A stretch of 64,000 nucleotides of DNA from Bacillus salipaludis. GTDB lineage: Bacteria; Bacillota; Bacilli; Bacillales_B; DSM-18226. Location of the stretch: NCBI RefSeq assembly GCF_004358205.1, contig NZ_SMYO01000005.1, forward strand, positions 62,001 through 126,000. Direction: 5' to 3'. The notes under the pieces were generated by a model. That model was given only the letters and a program-made list of their open reading frames with translations, had not been told where the DNA came from and made no database searches. The translations under genes were made by a program, and so were the position numbers. Shown here one piece after another: positions 8,640 to 17,331 of the stretch (position 1 is its first letter; each line of letters opens with the position of its first letter).

Positions 8640-9014
8640 ATGGAAGCTTCTTCGGCCAAACATGATGTCTTTCAAGCCATCGCTGACCCAACTCGCCGAA
8701 GGCTGCTAAAACTTTTAAGCCAGCAGGAAATGCCTGTTAAAGATATAAGCGATCAATTCCCAATTAGCCGGACCGCCGTTTCCAAGCACTTAAGAGTATT
8801 AGCTGATGCAGGTCTGGTTAAGGAGCGAAAGGTTGGAAGAGAAACTCGGTACAAGCTTGAACCTGAGCCATTATATGAATTAAAGGACTGGCTCCAATAT
8901 TTTGAAATCTTTTGGGAGAACAAACTCTCGGCGCTCAAGCGCTTTGTGGAATCCGATGAGCCCAATAATCGTAATTTATCGGGACCTGCCGGGGAAATCA
9001 AGTCTGAAGAATAG
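8640..9014 (+). CDS. ArsR-family transcriptional repressor (non-metal type)
   Basis: 124 residues. Winged helix-turn-helix: QAIADPTRRRLLKLLSQQ, then ISRTAVSKHLRVLADAGLVK as recognition helix and wing VGRETRYKLEP. The ELCVCD metal site of classical ArsR/SmtB sensors is absent, which places it with the SdpR-like autorepressors paired with a START-type protein. The ATG directly follows the upstream TAA and has no strong ribosome binding site of its own, so coupling is expected. The palindrome GAAACCAAATGGTTTC at the operon promoter is the likely target (inference). Confidence 0.88.
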   Translation: MEASSAKHDVFQAIADPTRRRLLKLLSQQEMPVKDISDQFPISRTAVSKHLRVLADAGLVKERKVGRETRYKLEPEPLYELKDWLQYFEIFWENKLSALKRFVESDEPNNRNLSGPAGEIKSEE

Positions 9015-9017
9015 AAA

Positions 9018-9052
9018 AAGTGATACCCATAACAAATGGGTATCACTTTTTG
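9018..9052 (+). terminator. Terminator of the SRPBCC-ArsR operon
   Basis: AAGTGATACCCAT (9018-9030) pairs with ATGGGTATCACTT (9036-9048), followed by TTT. Confidence 0.88.
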
Positions 9053-9107
9053 GTTTAATATGAAGTGTCCACTACCTTTTTAGAGTGCTGGATATGGTTT
9101 TTTATTG

Positions 9108-10445
9108 CTAATTCATTTTTCGAACAGTAAAAGAAAGAACAATCAAAATTCCCATGATTACCAAACAAACAGTTGATCCTATTAGATTATTTGAATTTAA
9201 GAGAAATCCAATAAAAATGACACTTAAAGAAACAATCGCAAAAATAGTAATGAATGGGAATCCTATTACCCTGAAAAACGGTTTGCTTTTATAATGTGGT
9301 CTAAGCTTTAACTGAGCTGCACAGATGCTAATCCAAATTAACATCACTGTAAACCCTGGAATCGTCATTAAGTAACTAATTACCTGGTCTGGGGTGATAT
9401 AGGCTAAAAAGATTCCGACTAAAATCCATGCACTTGTAATCAAAATCCCAGCAATCGGGGTTCCATTTTTAGAAATTTTTAATAGACTTTTCGGTGCTAC
9501 ACCGCTTTGTGCCATTGAAAATAAGGTTCTTGATGTAGCATAAATACCGGAATTGGCTGCTGAAAGAACTGCCGTTAAGAGCACAAAGTTCATAATATGT
9601 GCGGCACCTGGCAGCCCGGTAATACTCAATACCTGGACAAAGGGACTATCTACGCCTGATACCTTGTTCCATGGTATCATTCCGCAAATGATAAGGATTG
9701 GGAAGATATAAAAGATAATGACTCGCCATACGGCCCCTTTAATGATCTTTGGCAAAACTTTTTCAGTATCTTTTGTTTCCGTAACAGCAACCCCAATTAA
9801 TTCTGCTCCGCCATAGGAAAACATTACAACTAAGAAGGCGCTGGCCACTCCGTGAAAACCGTGCGGGAAAAAACCGCCATATGCCGTATAATTGGACAGC
9901 GGGTCGTGAATCGAGCTTGGGATTATTCCTACTAGGATTAATACACCCAAGATAATAAAAGCCGTTAAAGCTAAAATTTTGATTCCTGCAAACCAAAATT
10001 CAAGCTCTCCATAGTATTTAACTTGAAATAAATTAATTCCCACAATCAATAATCCACAAAAAAGACTTAACAGCCATAATGGCGCAGAAGGGAACCAGAA
10101 TTGCAGGAAACTTCCCGCAGCGAGCAACTCAACGACGGTAACAATGATCCAGTTAATCCAATAGAGCCAACCAACAATGAACGAAACTTTGAATCCAAAT
10201 GCTTTATTAACCAAAAGCTGTACGTTTAAGTTTGGATAGGAAACTGCCATTTCCCCTAATGCTGCCATAATGATTAGCAATAATATTCCGCCAATAAAGT
10301 ATGTTAATACAACACCTGGACCAGCGATATTTAATGTATCTGAACTTCCTTTGAAAATTCCGGTCCCAATCATTCCAGCTAAGGCAATAAGCTGAACATG
10401 ACGAGGTAATAACCCTCTTTTTAATCCTTGATGATTTTTTTCCAA
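9108..10445 (-). CDS. Amino acid permease (APC superfamily, AAT family)
   Basis: 445 residues with about 12 hydrophobic helices. The N-terminal motif HVQLIALAGMIGTGIFKGSS is the unwound first helix that binds substrate alpha-amino and carboxyl groups in APC transporters; AGPGVVLTYFIGGILL and the EMAVSYPNL motif follow. Similar to B. subtilis YvbW/AapA/RocE-type permeases; the amino acid transported cannot be told, and no T-box or other leader is visible upstream. The start is TTG at 10445 with GGAG close upstream, as no ATG lies before the first membrane helix. A weak cre-like sequence lies at 10487-10500. Confidence 0.87.
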   Translation of the reverse strand: MEKNHQGLKRGLLPRHVQLIALAGMIGTGIFKGSSDTLNIAGPGVVLTYFIGGILLLIIMAALGEMAVSYPNLNVQLLVNKAFGFKVSFIVGWLYWINWIIVTVVELLAAGSFLQFWFPSAPLWLLSLFCGLLIVGINLFQVKYYGELEFWFAGIKILALTAFIILGVLILVGIIPSSIHDPLSNYTAYGGFFPHGFHGVASAFLVVMFSYGGAELIGVAVTETKDTEKVLPKIIKGAVWRVIIFYIFPILIICGMIPWNKVSGVDSPFVQVLSITGLPGAAHIMNFVLLTAVLSAANSGIYATSRTLFSMAQSGVAPKSLLKISKNGTPIAGILITSAWILVGIFLAYITPDQVISYLMTIPGFTVMLIWISICAAQLKLRPHYKSKPFFRVIGFPFITIFAIVSLSVIFIGFLLNSNNLIGSTVCLVIMGILIVLSFTVRKMN

Positions 10446-10671
10446 AATGCTCCAACCCTTCTATATTCAACAAGTTTTCTTTTGCGCTTAAACGCTTTTA
10501 TGTGTTAAAGATTTTTATATTAATATAATATATTTTAAAAGTTTATAAATCAAGTATAGTCTGATATCTTTGCCATAATGATAAATAATTTCACTTTAAG
10601 AATTTTTTTGCCTAAAGGAAACTTTTTAGATTTCACGAATAAAATAATAGTAAAATTGGAGGGTGATAGAA

Positions 10672-10806
10672 ATGAATTCGACACCGCGTATCCATAAAAA
10701 AATCTTAAAATATTCTTTCCTTTTTAAAATGCTGGGCATTATAAATGACCAGGAATTTAAAGCAATAACGGGTGTAGATTTTTTACATGCTGACGGTAAA
10801 AGGTAA
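10672..10806 (+). CDS. Small ORF, 44 codons, hypothetical
   Basis: ATG at 10672 preceded by GGAGGGTG with a spacing of about 6 bases, an excellent ribosome binding site in an otherwise gene-free 470-bp gap. The product starts MNSTPRIHKKILKYSFLFKM and ends FLHADGKR: basic at the N-terminus, with one short hydrophobic stretch too short for a certain membrane helix. A hairpin terminator follows at 10850. I recognise no family. The initiation signal and terminator argue for a real small gene, but short length keeps confidence moderate. The region 10446-10671 upstream shows only AT-rich sequence. Confidence 0.5.
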   Translation: MNSTPRIHKKILKYSFLFKMLGIINDQEFKAITGVDFLHADGKR

Positions 10807-10849
10807 GTGGCGGAATTTTTCTAGGAATGACTTATTTTAAAAAGGGCAA

Positions 10850-10886
10850 AAAAATAGCAAGCGAAATCATCGCATGCTATTTTTTC
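10850..10886. terminator. Hairpin terminator
   Basis: AAAATAGCA (about 10851-10859) pairs with TGCTATTTT (about 10875-10883), with an inner GCGA/TCGC pair, then a T-run. Serves the 44-codon ORF and, in reverse, ytzE. Confidence 0.75.
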
Positions 10887-10914
10887 ATTATTTTGTTATT
10901 CATTAATAAACTGT

Positions 10915-11136
10915 TTAAGAAGTCATTTTTACTTTCTTTTCTGTGGTGGTCCATTTTCCGCGGCTTGGGCTTATAACCAAGTCATTATAGGCTAAGACAT
11001 TTAAATCTCGTTGTATGGTGCGAGGAGTGATACCAAATTCCTCTACAAGTTCCTGCGTTGTCACAGTGCCATTATTGCGAATAAACATGTAGATACATTT
11101 GATGCGGTTTAACATCCGGTTAGTTGAAGGTTTCAA
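10915..11136 (-). CDS. ytzE: DeoR-type HTH protein YtzE
   Basis: 73 residues from TTG at 11136, preceded by GGGAGTGG. This start gives MKPSTNRMLNRIKCIYMFIR, matching the length of B. subtilis YtzE, rather than an upstream ATG at 11253 that would add 39 unrelated residues. The protein is almost only a DeoR helix-turn-helix: VTTQELVEEFGITPRTIQRDLNVLAYNDLV, then SPSRGKWTTT as wing. There is no sugar-phosphate sensor domain. Targets are unknown. Its own promoter region carries two adjacent palindromes (11261-11290) that could be its operator (inference). Gene order ytzE-pepV is as in B. subtilis. Confidence 0.85.
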   Translation of the reverse strand: MKPSTNRMLNRIKCIYMFIRNNGTVTTQELVEEFGITPRTIQRDLNVLAYNDLVISPSRGKWTTTEKKVKMTS

Positions 11137-11260
11137 AGAACCACTCCCTATCCTTTTTTCAAACCTATGGCGAATTCCCTCTACCGACAGCCTCTTTGAA
11201 GAAGTATTCTTCAAGAATATGTAGTTTCTTTTCCGCAGACATCTCCTTTGCATGGACGTT

Positions 11261-11300
11261 TAAGTGGACACTTAGATGTCATACATCTAACCTTATTGTA
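11261..11300 (-). promoter_or_regulatory. Palindrome cluster at the ytzE promoter
   Basis: On the minus strand TACAAT (11300-11295) is a plausible -10 element. Immediately downstream is the perfect palindrome TTAGATGTCATACATCTAA (11272-11290), overlapped by TAAGTGGACACTTA (11261-11274). Both are at the expected transcription start and early transcript, a typical repressor position. No good -35 was found. Confidence 0.5.
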
Positions 11301-11568
11301 CCCACAATTTCTGAAAATTTCCACCATTATACATCATTTTACAAATAATCTTTTTTTATTTATAGATAGTGGTTACTCCCCCTCCTTTAAATTCTCTTAG
11401 TATAGAATATGGGGAATCAAGCTAGAAATATGATAAATTAATTGAATTTTTTGTAAATTTATCATAACAAAAACTATCCGGATTTCGCTTTTGTTATGAA
11501 AATTGGTAAGATATTTGCAATAATAATATTGTCTTTACGTATCATATTTGCTTTAGGAGGCATTTGAA

Positions 11569-12990
11569 TTGACAAAGATTGATTGGATCATTGAGGTGGA
11601 AAAAAGAAAAGAGGCACTGCTCAAAGATGCACAGGGACTATTACATATTAAAAGCCTATTAGATGAAGAAAATGCTACGCAGGATGCCCCACTTGGTAAA
11701 GGGGTGAAAGAAGCATTAGATTACATGCTGACTCTAGGGGAGAAGGATGGGTTTATCCCTAAAAATGTTGGGAATCTAGCTGGTCACCTGGAGTTTGGAG
11801 AGGGGAGGGATTTGCTAGGAATTCTCTGCCATGTCGATGTTGTTCCAGAGGGGGACGGCTGGACAAGTAATCCTTATGCAGCTGAAGTGCGAGATGGAAG
11901 AATCTATGCAAGGGGAGCGATTGATGATAAAGGGCCGACAATAGCAGCTTATTATGCCATGAAAATTGTGAAGGAACTTGGTCTGCCGTTGAAGAAACGG
12001 GTACGAATGATTATTGGAACGGATGAAGAAAGCAATTGGCGCTGTGTGGAACATTATTTTCAGCATGAAGAAATGCCTTCTCTTGGGTTCGCTCCGGATG
12101 CTGACTTTCCGATTATTAACGCAGAAAAGGGAATTTCCGACTTTGATATGGTTCAAATAGGAACGGATCAGGTTAATACAGATGCAAATGTTGAAGTTCA
12201 AACCTTTCTTTCAGGGAAAAGATATAATATGGTTCCTGATTACGCAAAGGCAGTAATTCAGATTAAGGAGAATCAGGCAGAGATCACTGAAATGTTTACA
12301 AATTTTATGAACCAATATAAACTCGATCATCAATATTCAGAAGAAAATCAAGAGCTCACTTTAGAAGTAAAGGGAATTTCTGCTCACGGAATGGAGCCAA
12401 GAAACGGTAAAAATGCAGGCCTATTCTTATCAGAGTTTCTTTCAAAGCTCAATTTAGATCGAAAAGCAGCCCGATATTTTCAATTTGTTTCCCGTTATTT
12501 TTTTGATGATTCAAGGGGAGTTCATTTGGGAGTTGCTTTTTCGGATGATATTTCAGGGGAATTAACCATCAATCCTGGTAAGTTCTCTTATACAAAAGAG
12601 TCCGGTGGGACAATCGGAATGACATGCAGATACCCTGTCACTAACAAGATGGAAGCAACAAAAGAAAAATTAGACGCGCTGTTGAAAAACGAAGGTTTTA
12701 CGATTGAAAACTTTTCAGATTCTAAACCGCATTATGTTGATGAAAAGGATTTCTTGATTCAGACGTTAAAGAAGGTTTACGAAGAGCAAACGGGTGAGCA
12801 AGCGGATCTGCTGGCAATTGGCGGTGGAACCTATGCACGTTCTCTTAAGGCAGGTGTAGCCTTTGGGCCATTATTCCCGGGAAGACCGGATGTAGCCCAC
12901 CAAAAGGACGAATATATTGATCTTGAGGATTTATTCAAAGCCACAGCCATCTACGCACAAGCAATCTATGAACTGGCAAAAGAAGAATAA
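11569..12990 (+). CDS. pepV: Dipeptidase PepV (M20 metallopeptidase)
   Basis: 473 residues from TTG 11569, set by AGGAGG at 11555-11560. M20/ArgE family: LGILCHVDVVPEGDGW has the first metal histidine and catalytic aspartate, ARGAIDDKGP the bridging aspartate, IIGTDEESNWRC the catalytic glutamate pair, and a later HGMEPRNGKNAG block belongs to the lid domain. The length fits PepV (about 465-470). It cleaves dipeptides in the cytoplasm and is the YtjP/PepV orthologue of B. subtilis. It has its own terminator at 13001. The region 11301-11568 upstream is AT-rich, with no clear regulatory element that I could assign. Confidence 0.95.
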   Translation: MTKIDWIIEVEKRKEALLKDAQGLLHIKSLLDEENATQDAPLGKGVKEALDYMLTLGEKDGFIPKNVGNLAGHLEFGEGRDLLGILCHVDVVPEGDGWTSNPYAAEVRDGRIYARGAIDDKGPTIAAYYAMKIVKELGLPLKKRVRMIIGTDEESNWRCVEHYFQHEEMPSLGFAPDADFPIINAEKGISDFDMVQIGTDQVNTDANVEVQTFLSGKRYNMVPDYAKAVIQIKENQAEITEMFTNFMNQYKLDHQYSEENQELTLEVKGISAHGMEPRNGKNAGLFLSEFLSKLNLDRKAARYFQFVSRYFFDDSRGVHLGVAFSDDISGELTINPGKFSYTKESGGTIGMTCRYPVTNKMEATKEKLDALLKNEGFTIENFSDSKPHYVDEKDFLIQTLKKVYEEQTGEQADLLAIGGGTYARSLKAGVAFGPLFPGRPDVAHQKDEYIDLEDLFKATAIYAQAIYELAKEE

Positions 12991-13000
12991 GCAAAAAAGT

Positions 13001-13037
13001 AAAGACGTGTCAGCAACCCACTGCTGCACGTCTTTTT
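13001..13037 (+). terminator. Terminator of pepV
   Basis: AAAGACGTG (13001-13009) / CACGTCTTT (13027-13035) with inner CAGCA...TGCTG, followed by T residues. Confidence 0.88.
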
Positions 13038-13100
13038 TTAAGGATATTTGTGAAGTTTGCAAAATCCAATTATTTAAAGATTACCTATGTTAATGGGCCT

Positions 13101-13230
13101 GTTGATTTCCGCTCCAGGTGCTTCGCTTTCCGCGGGCGTGCCGGGGAGCCTCCTCGGCGCTTTGGCGCCTGCGGGGTCTCCCCTGCCCCGTACTCCCGCA
13201 GGAGTCTTCGCACCTTCCGCTCCAATCAAC
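13101..13230 (+). repeat. Family B dispersed palindromic repeat, copy 2
   Basis: About 130 bp from GTTGATTTCCGCTCCAGGTG to CCTTCCGCTCCAATCAAC. This is the cleanest copy and shows the symmetric plan: GATTTCCGCTCC at one end against the reverse of CCGCTCCAATC at the other, and GGCGCTTTGGCGCC at the centre. It is preceded by GGGCCT, which recurs next to the copies at 55187 and 62681. Overlapping open frames in both directions read this repeat and are not genes. Confidence 0.9.
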
Positions 13231-13396
13231 AGGGAGCGATTCAATATAAAACTTGCCACACACCTTTTCCAATCAGTTTGTTGCAATTTTTTATAAAACT
13301 CTTAAACAATGTAAAAAATATCGGAAACCTCTGGATTTTGTTTTAGATACAAATGGAGGCAAATCGACTAAAATTAAGTAAAGGAAGGAATTAGAA

Positions 13397-13966
13397 ATGA
13401 ATCATCAAACTCATTTTTTTTACGCTGTACCAATTCCAAAAGAAATAAAATTAATTATGAAAGACCATTGTGAAAAATTAAAACAGTCCCTTCCTTTTAA
13501 CCGCTGGGTACATCATGAAGATTTACATATTACTTTAGCCTTTTTAGGATTTGCACCTTCAGATCAACTTGAAAAATCAATAGAAAACGTCAGTAAAGAA
13601 CTATGGGGAACATCTTCTTTTTCACTGCAAATCAACCAACTTGGAACTTTTGGACGTAAAGAATCCCCCCGTATCTTTTGGGCGGATACGATAAAAAGTG
13701 ATGAACTTCAATTGGTAAGAAGAAAAGTATTTACAGCATGTGAAAATTCAGGTTTTCAGCTTGAAACAAGACCGTTTCGTCCTCACATCACCCTTGCAAG
13801 GAAATGGACAGGGGATCAAGCCTTTCATCATGATAAACTTGATGTTTGGCAGGAACTACAGCCGGAACCCCTTGCTTTTATAGCTAGTGAAGTGGTTTTA
13901 TTTCAAACCCATTTAGAGAAAACACCAAAATATGAAGTAAAGGAAATTTTCCCTCTAATAAAATAA
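13397..13966 (+). CDS. thpR: RNA 2',3'-cyclic phosphodiesterase ThpR (2H family)
   Basis: 189 residues with the two HxTx motifs of the 2H phosphoesterase fold: HITL at 44-47 and HITL at 130-133. These supply the paired histidines that hydrolyse 2',3'-cyclic phosphates at RNA ends; the family was first named LigT for 2'-5' RNA ligase activity. It corresponds to B. subtilis YtlP and begins a tight operon: 15 bp before ytlR, which is 15 bp before amyX. AAGGAAGGAATTAG precedes the ATG. The biological RNA substrate is unknown. Confidence 0.9.
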   Translation: MNHQTHFFYAVPIPKEIKLIMKDHCEKLKQSLPFNRWVHHEDLHITLAFLGFAPSDQLEKSIENVSKELWGTSSFSLQINQLGTFGRKESPRIFWADTIKSDELQLVRRKVFTACENSGFQLETRPFRPHITLARKWTGDQAFHHDKLDVWQELQPEPLAFIASEVVLFQTHLEKTPKYEVKEIFPLIK

Positions 13967-13981
13967 AAAGGTTGATTCGGT

Positions 13982-14932
13982 ATGAAGACCATCTACTTTA
14001 TTATTAATCCCAAGGCAGGAAACGGGACCTGTAAAAAAATCTGGAGGAAGATTGAGAGCCAATTAAAGGTCGAGCAAATACCATATATAGCGTTTTTTAC
14101 GAATTCCCCGGGACATGCAAAAACACTTGCATCGCAAATTGCGGAGAGTGTTGAGGAGCACACCATCATCGTTGCACTTGGCGGTGATGGAACCATGCAT
14201 GAAGTGATGAATGGAGTTGTAAACTATAATAATATCACTCTTGGATTTATTCCGGGAGGATCAGGAAATGATTTTTCGAGAGGATTTGAAATTCCTTCTA
14301 ATCCGAAGCTGGCCCTTAATGCACTACTCCATTTAATGCAAATTGAAGCCAGCGTTGATATTGGGAAAATCGATAGGGGGAATCAAGCAGTTTGCTATTT
14401 TATAAACAATATGGGTGTTGGGTTTGATGCGCTGATTTCATATGATGTGAATCGTTCAAAGATTAAATCCGTCTTAAATAGCCTATCCTTGGGAAGGTTA
14501 GTATATGTTTATTTTTTATTGATTAAACTTTTTAAGTATAAACGTTCAACAATTCGTTTATCAATTGATGGTAAAACGCATATATTTGAACATACATGGT
14601 TTGTCACAGTTTCGAATCAACCCTTTTATGGCGGTGGTATGAAGATTGCTCCAGATGCCAAGCCAAATGATGGCGTTTTTGATATTACAGTTGTCCATCA
14701 ATTATCAAGGCTGAAACTGTTATTAGTATTTATTAGTGTTTTTTGGGGAAAACATGTTCTTTTTAAGGAAGTAAAAATGCTTAAAGGCAAGAATATTTCT
14801 ATTCAATCATCAGCCCCCCTTTTTGCCCATGCTGACGGGGAGTTTATTGGTTATACTCCGATAAAGATACAGCTCAAATCAAAGGCATTAAAAATTCTGA
14901 CAGTAAACAAAATTTACAAGAATTTGGTTTGA
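13982..14932 (+). CDS. ytlR: Diacylglycerol/sphingosine kinase-like lipid kinase YtlR
   Basis: 316 residues. The DAGK catalytic domain is clear: INPKAGNG at 9-16 and the nucleotide-binding VALGGDGTMHEVMNG with GGDGT at 67-71, then LGFIPGGSGNDFSRG. The C-terminal YegS/DgkB beta-sandwich follows, with FYGGGMKIAPDAKPNDGVFDI. Proteins of this type phosphorylate lipid hydroxyls; B. subtilis YtlR is a paralogue of DgkB with no proven substrate. It sits between thpR and amyX with 15-bp gaps, so is co-transcribed. Confidence 0.9.
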   Translation: MKTIYFIINPKAGNGTCKKIWRKIESQLKVEQIPYIAFFTNSPGHAKTLASQIAESVEEHTIIVALGGDGTMHEVMNGVVNYNNITLGFIPGGSGNDFSRGFEIPSNPKLALNALLHLMQIEASVDIGKIDRGNQAVCYFINNMGVGFDALISYDVNRSKIKSVLNSLSLGRLVYVYFLLIKLFKYKRSTIRLSIDGKTHIFEHTWFVTVSNQPFYGGGMKIAPDAKPNDGVFDITVVHQLSRLKLLLVFISVFWGKHVLFKEVKMLKGKNISIQSSAPLFAHADGEFIGYTPIKIQLKSKALKILTVNKIYKNLV

Positions 14933-14947
14933 AAGAGAGGGATTCGA

Positions 14948-17092
14948 ATGATTTCCAGTGAACGAAATTTTCTTGCCTACTTGGATGAGATGAAGATCAT
15001 TGCGATTCTTCTTCCTCTTTCATATTACCAAGGTATGTCCGCAACATTTTCGATAAGTGATGGAATTAAGACACAGCCTCTAAAGATACTCGAGAAGAGA
15101 CGAATTGAAAATAATAATAAATATGTTTGTCAGCTTGCAGATGAAATTAGTTTTGGAAAAGTATACTGGATAATGGATGAGCATGGTGGTAAAACAGACC
15201 TACAAATAGGTGCAGTGATTCGTACAGAATTATTCGATAAAAAATATTATTACGATGGAGATGACCTTGGGGCAAAATGTACGGAAACTTATACCCAATT
15301 TAAACTATGGGCACCGACTGCTACCCAAGTGAAAGTCAAACTACGGCAGCCTCAGGGTCCATATGCTGAAATTGTAAAAATGAAGCGACATGATAGAGGG
15401 GTTTGGTCTGCAATAGTCCATCGTGATTTAGACTATCATCACTATACTTTTCTAGTCCTTGTGAATCAAGTATGGCAGGAAGCTGTTGACCCATATGCTA
15501 CAGCTGTTTCGGTCAATGGGGAGCGAGGAGTAATCGTTAAGTTGGAAAAAACGGCGAGACCGAAAATCCCCTTGCCTGAATTGGAAAATCCAGTCGATGC
15601 GATTATTTATGAAACACATATCAGGGATTTTACCATCCATCCCAATAGTGGAGTAAGGCACAAAGGGCTTTATCTTGGTGCAGGGGAAATTGATACAAAA
15701 AGAAAAGAAGGAGACGTGACAGGTCTATCTTATTTAAAAGATTTAGGAATAACTCATATTGAATTTTTACCCTTTCATGATTTTGCCGGGGTAAATGAAT
15801 TAGAAGCAAAAAAGGAATATAACTGGGGCTATAACCCTGTACATTTTAATGCCCCTGATGGAAGCTATGCTACCGACCCAACTGATCCCTATTCCAGAAT
15901 TAAGGAACTAAAGCAGTTAATTGATCAAGTTCATTATAAAGGTTTAAAGGTAATAATGGATGTCGTATATAATCATGTGTACAGTCGTGAAAACTCCCCA
16001 TTTGAAAAAATAGTACCGGGCTATTATTTCCGTCATAATGAATTTGGGATGCCCTCAAACGGTACAGGAGTTGGAAATGATATTGCATCAGAAAGAAAAA
16101 TGGTAAGAAAGTTTATTCTTGATTCCATTCGTTTCTGGCTGGAAAAATACCATATTGATGGTTTCCGTTTTGACTTAATGGGAATTCTTGATGTGGAAAC
16201 CATGTCCGAAGTCAGAAAGATGTGTGATCGATTGGCTAAGGGGATTTTGTTAATTGGTGAGGGTTGGAATTTAAATACGCCCCTTCCGCTTGATAAAAAG
16301 GCAATCATTCAAAACCAGTCCAAACTTCCCACTATTGCTCAATTTAATGATAAATTCCGGGATACGATTAAAGGGAGCACCTTTAATTTATTTGATAAAG
16401 GATATGCCTTTGGAAATGAACATCACTATGAGGCAGCAGCCGATTTAATTGCCGGCAGTGTTGGGGTTTTGAAAAAGGAAAATAAGTTATTTAATGAGCC
16501 CTCTCAAACAGTCAATTATGTGGAATGTCACGATAATCATACAATGTGGGATAAACTATTGGCATGCTATCGAACGGAAGATGAATCCATTCGAATAAAA
16601 TATCATTTGCTTGCAACAGCCCTGGTGATTTTGTCACAGGGAGTTCCTTTTCTTCATAGCGGGCAAGAATTCTTTCGCACGAAGCAAGGTGAAGGGAATA
16701 GCTATCGATCACCTGATTTTATAAACCAAATGGATTGGAATCGAAAAAGCCGTTATATAAATAGTGTTCAATATATAAAAGGTTTAATAGAAATTCGAAA
16801 AAAATTATCCTGTTTTAGATTACGCACCGCTGAGGAAATCCGCTCATCCATGAAACAAAGTCCCCTTCACGCTCCGCTCATCACCTTTGTCTATCAAAAT
16901 AAAAATGGAGAATATCGTGAAGTCATTCTTGCCATAAATCCAAGAAAAAATGAAGAAATAATCAGCCTTCCAGAAGGAGAATGGTACGTGTTAGCTGACC
17001 ATTATGAGGCTGGGATTTCTATGAGCAAAAGGATTTCTGGGGGAGAAATAAAAATTCAACCTATCAGTATAAATATTTTTGCGAAAAAATAG
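14948..17092 (+). CDS. amyX: Type I pullulanase AmyX (GH13)
   Basis: 714 residues with no signal peptide, so cytoplasmic. An N-terminal beta-rich domain is followed by the CBM48-like module and a GH13 barrel with the pullulanase signature YNWGYNP. Catalytic residues by motif: nucleophile Asp409 in DGFRFDLMG, acid/base Glu438 in GEGWN, and the transition-state stabiliser Asp529 in ECHDNHTMWDKL. It hydrolyses alpha-1,6 branch links of pullulan, glycogen or limit dextrins. Last gene of thpR-ytlR-amyX, ended by the hairpin at 17148. Confidence 0.95.
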   Translation: MISSERNFLAYLDEMKIIAILLPLSYYQGMSATFSISDGIKTQPLKILEKRRIENNNKYVCQLADEISFGKVYWIMDEHGGKTDLQIGAVIRTELFDKKYYYDGDDLGAKCTETYTQFKLWAPTATQVKVKLRQPQGPYAEIVKMKRHDRGVWSAIVHRDLDYHHYTFLVLVNQVWQEAVDPYATAVSVNGERGVIVKLEKTARPKIPLPELENPVDAIIYETHIRDFTIHPNSGVRHKGLYLGAGEIDTKRKEGDVTGLSYLKDLGITHIEFLPFHDFAGVNELEAKKEYNWGYNPVHFNAPDGSYATDPTDPYSRIKELKQLIDQVHYKGLKVIMDVVYNHVYSRENSPFEKIVPGYYFRHNEFGMPSNGTGVGNDIASERKMVRKFILDSIRFWLEKYHIDGFRFDLMGILDVETMSEVRKMCDRLAKGILLIGEGWNLNTPLPLDKKAIIQNQSKLPTIAQFNDKFRDTIKGSTFNLFDKGYAFGNEHHYEAAADLIAGSVGVLKKENKLFNEPSQTVNYVECHDNHTMWDKLLACYRTEDESIRIKYHLLATALVILSQGVPFLHSGQEFFRTKQGEGNSYRSPDFINQMDWNRKSRYINSVQYIKGLIEIRKKLSCFRLRTAEEIRSSMKQSPLHAPLITFVYQNKNGEYREVILAINPRKNEEIISLPEGEWYVLADHYEAGISMSKRISGGEIKIQPISINIFAKK

Positions 17093-17147
17093 ATTCTTTA
17101 GATTTACTTGACGAAAAAAGCTCTTTGGGGATAAAATTTATTAAGAT

Positions 17148-17182
17148 GGCTATTGTGTGAAATGATATCAATAGCTTTTTTT
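17148..17182 (+). terminator. Terminator of thpR-ytlR-amyX
   Basis: GGCTATTG (17148-17155) pairs with CAATAGCT (17169-17176), followed by TTTTTT. Confidence 0.78.
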
Positions 17183-17331
17183 ATTTTAATTATTTAGTAT
17201 AAATTCTCCTTAAATTTTTAAGCTGTGAAGTATTACAGGGAAAGAAAGAACCTTCCAGCAGCAAGGATTTTACTTCGGAATAAAATGGGCTAGTACCCCA
17301 TTAGAACGGTCATAATTGAAGGTGAACAATT

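Noticed and set aside
10487..10500. CTTAAACGCTTTTA upstream of the amino-acid permease as a cre
   Set aside because: Only 11 of 14 consensus positions, at the level expected by chance in AT-rich DNA; kept only as a remark.
13050..13346. Open frames in both directions giving Arg/Pro/Gly-rich peptides (RGRAGEPPRRFGACGVS)
   Set aside because: They read family B palindromes; the same peptide recurs at 6301 and 62111 only because the repeat recurs. No ribosome binding sites and no protein conservation.
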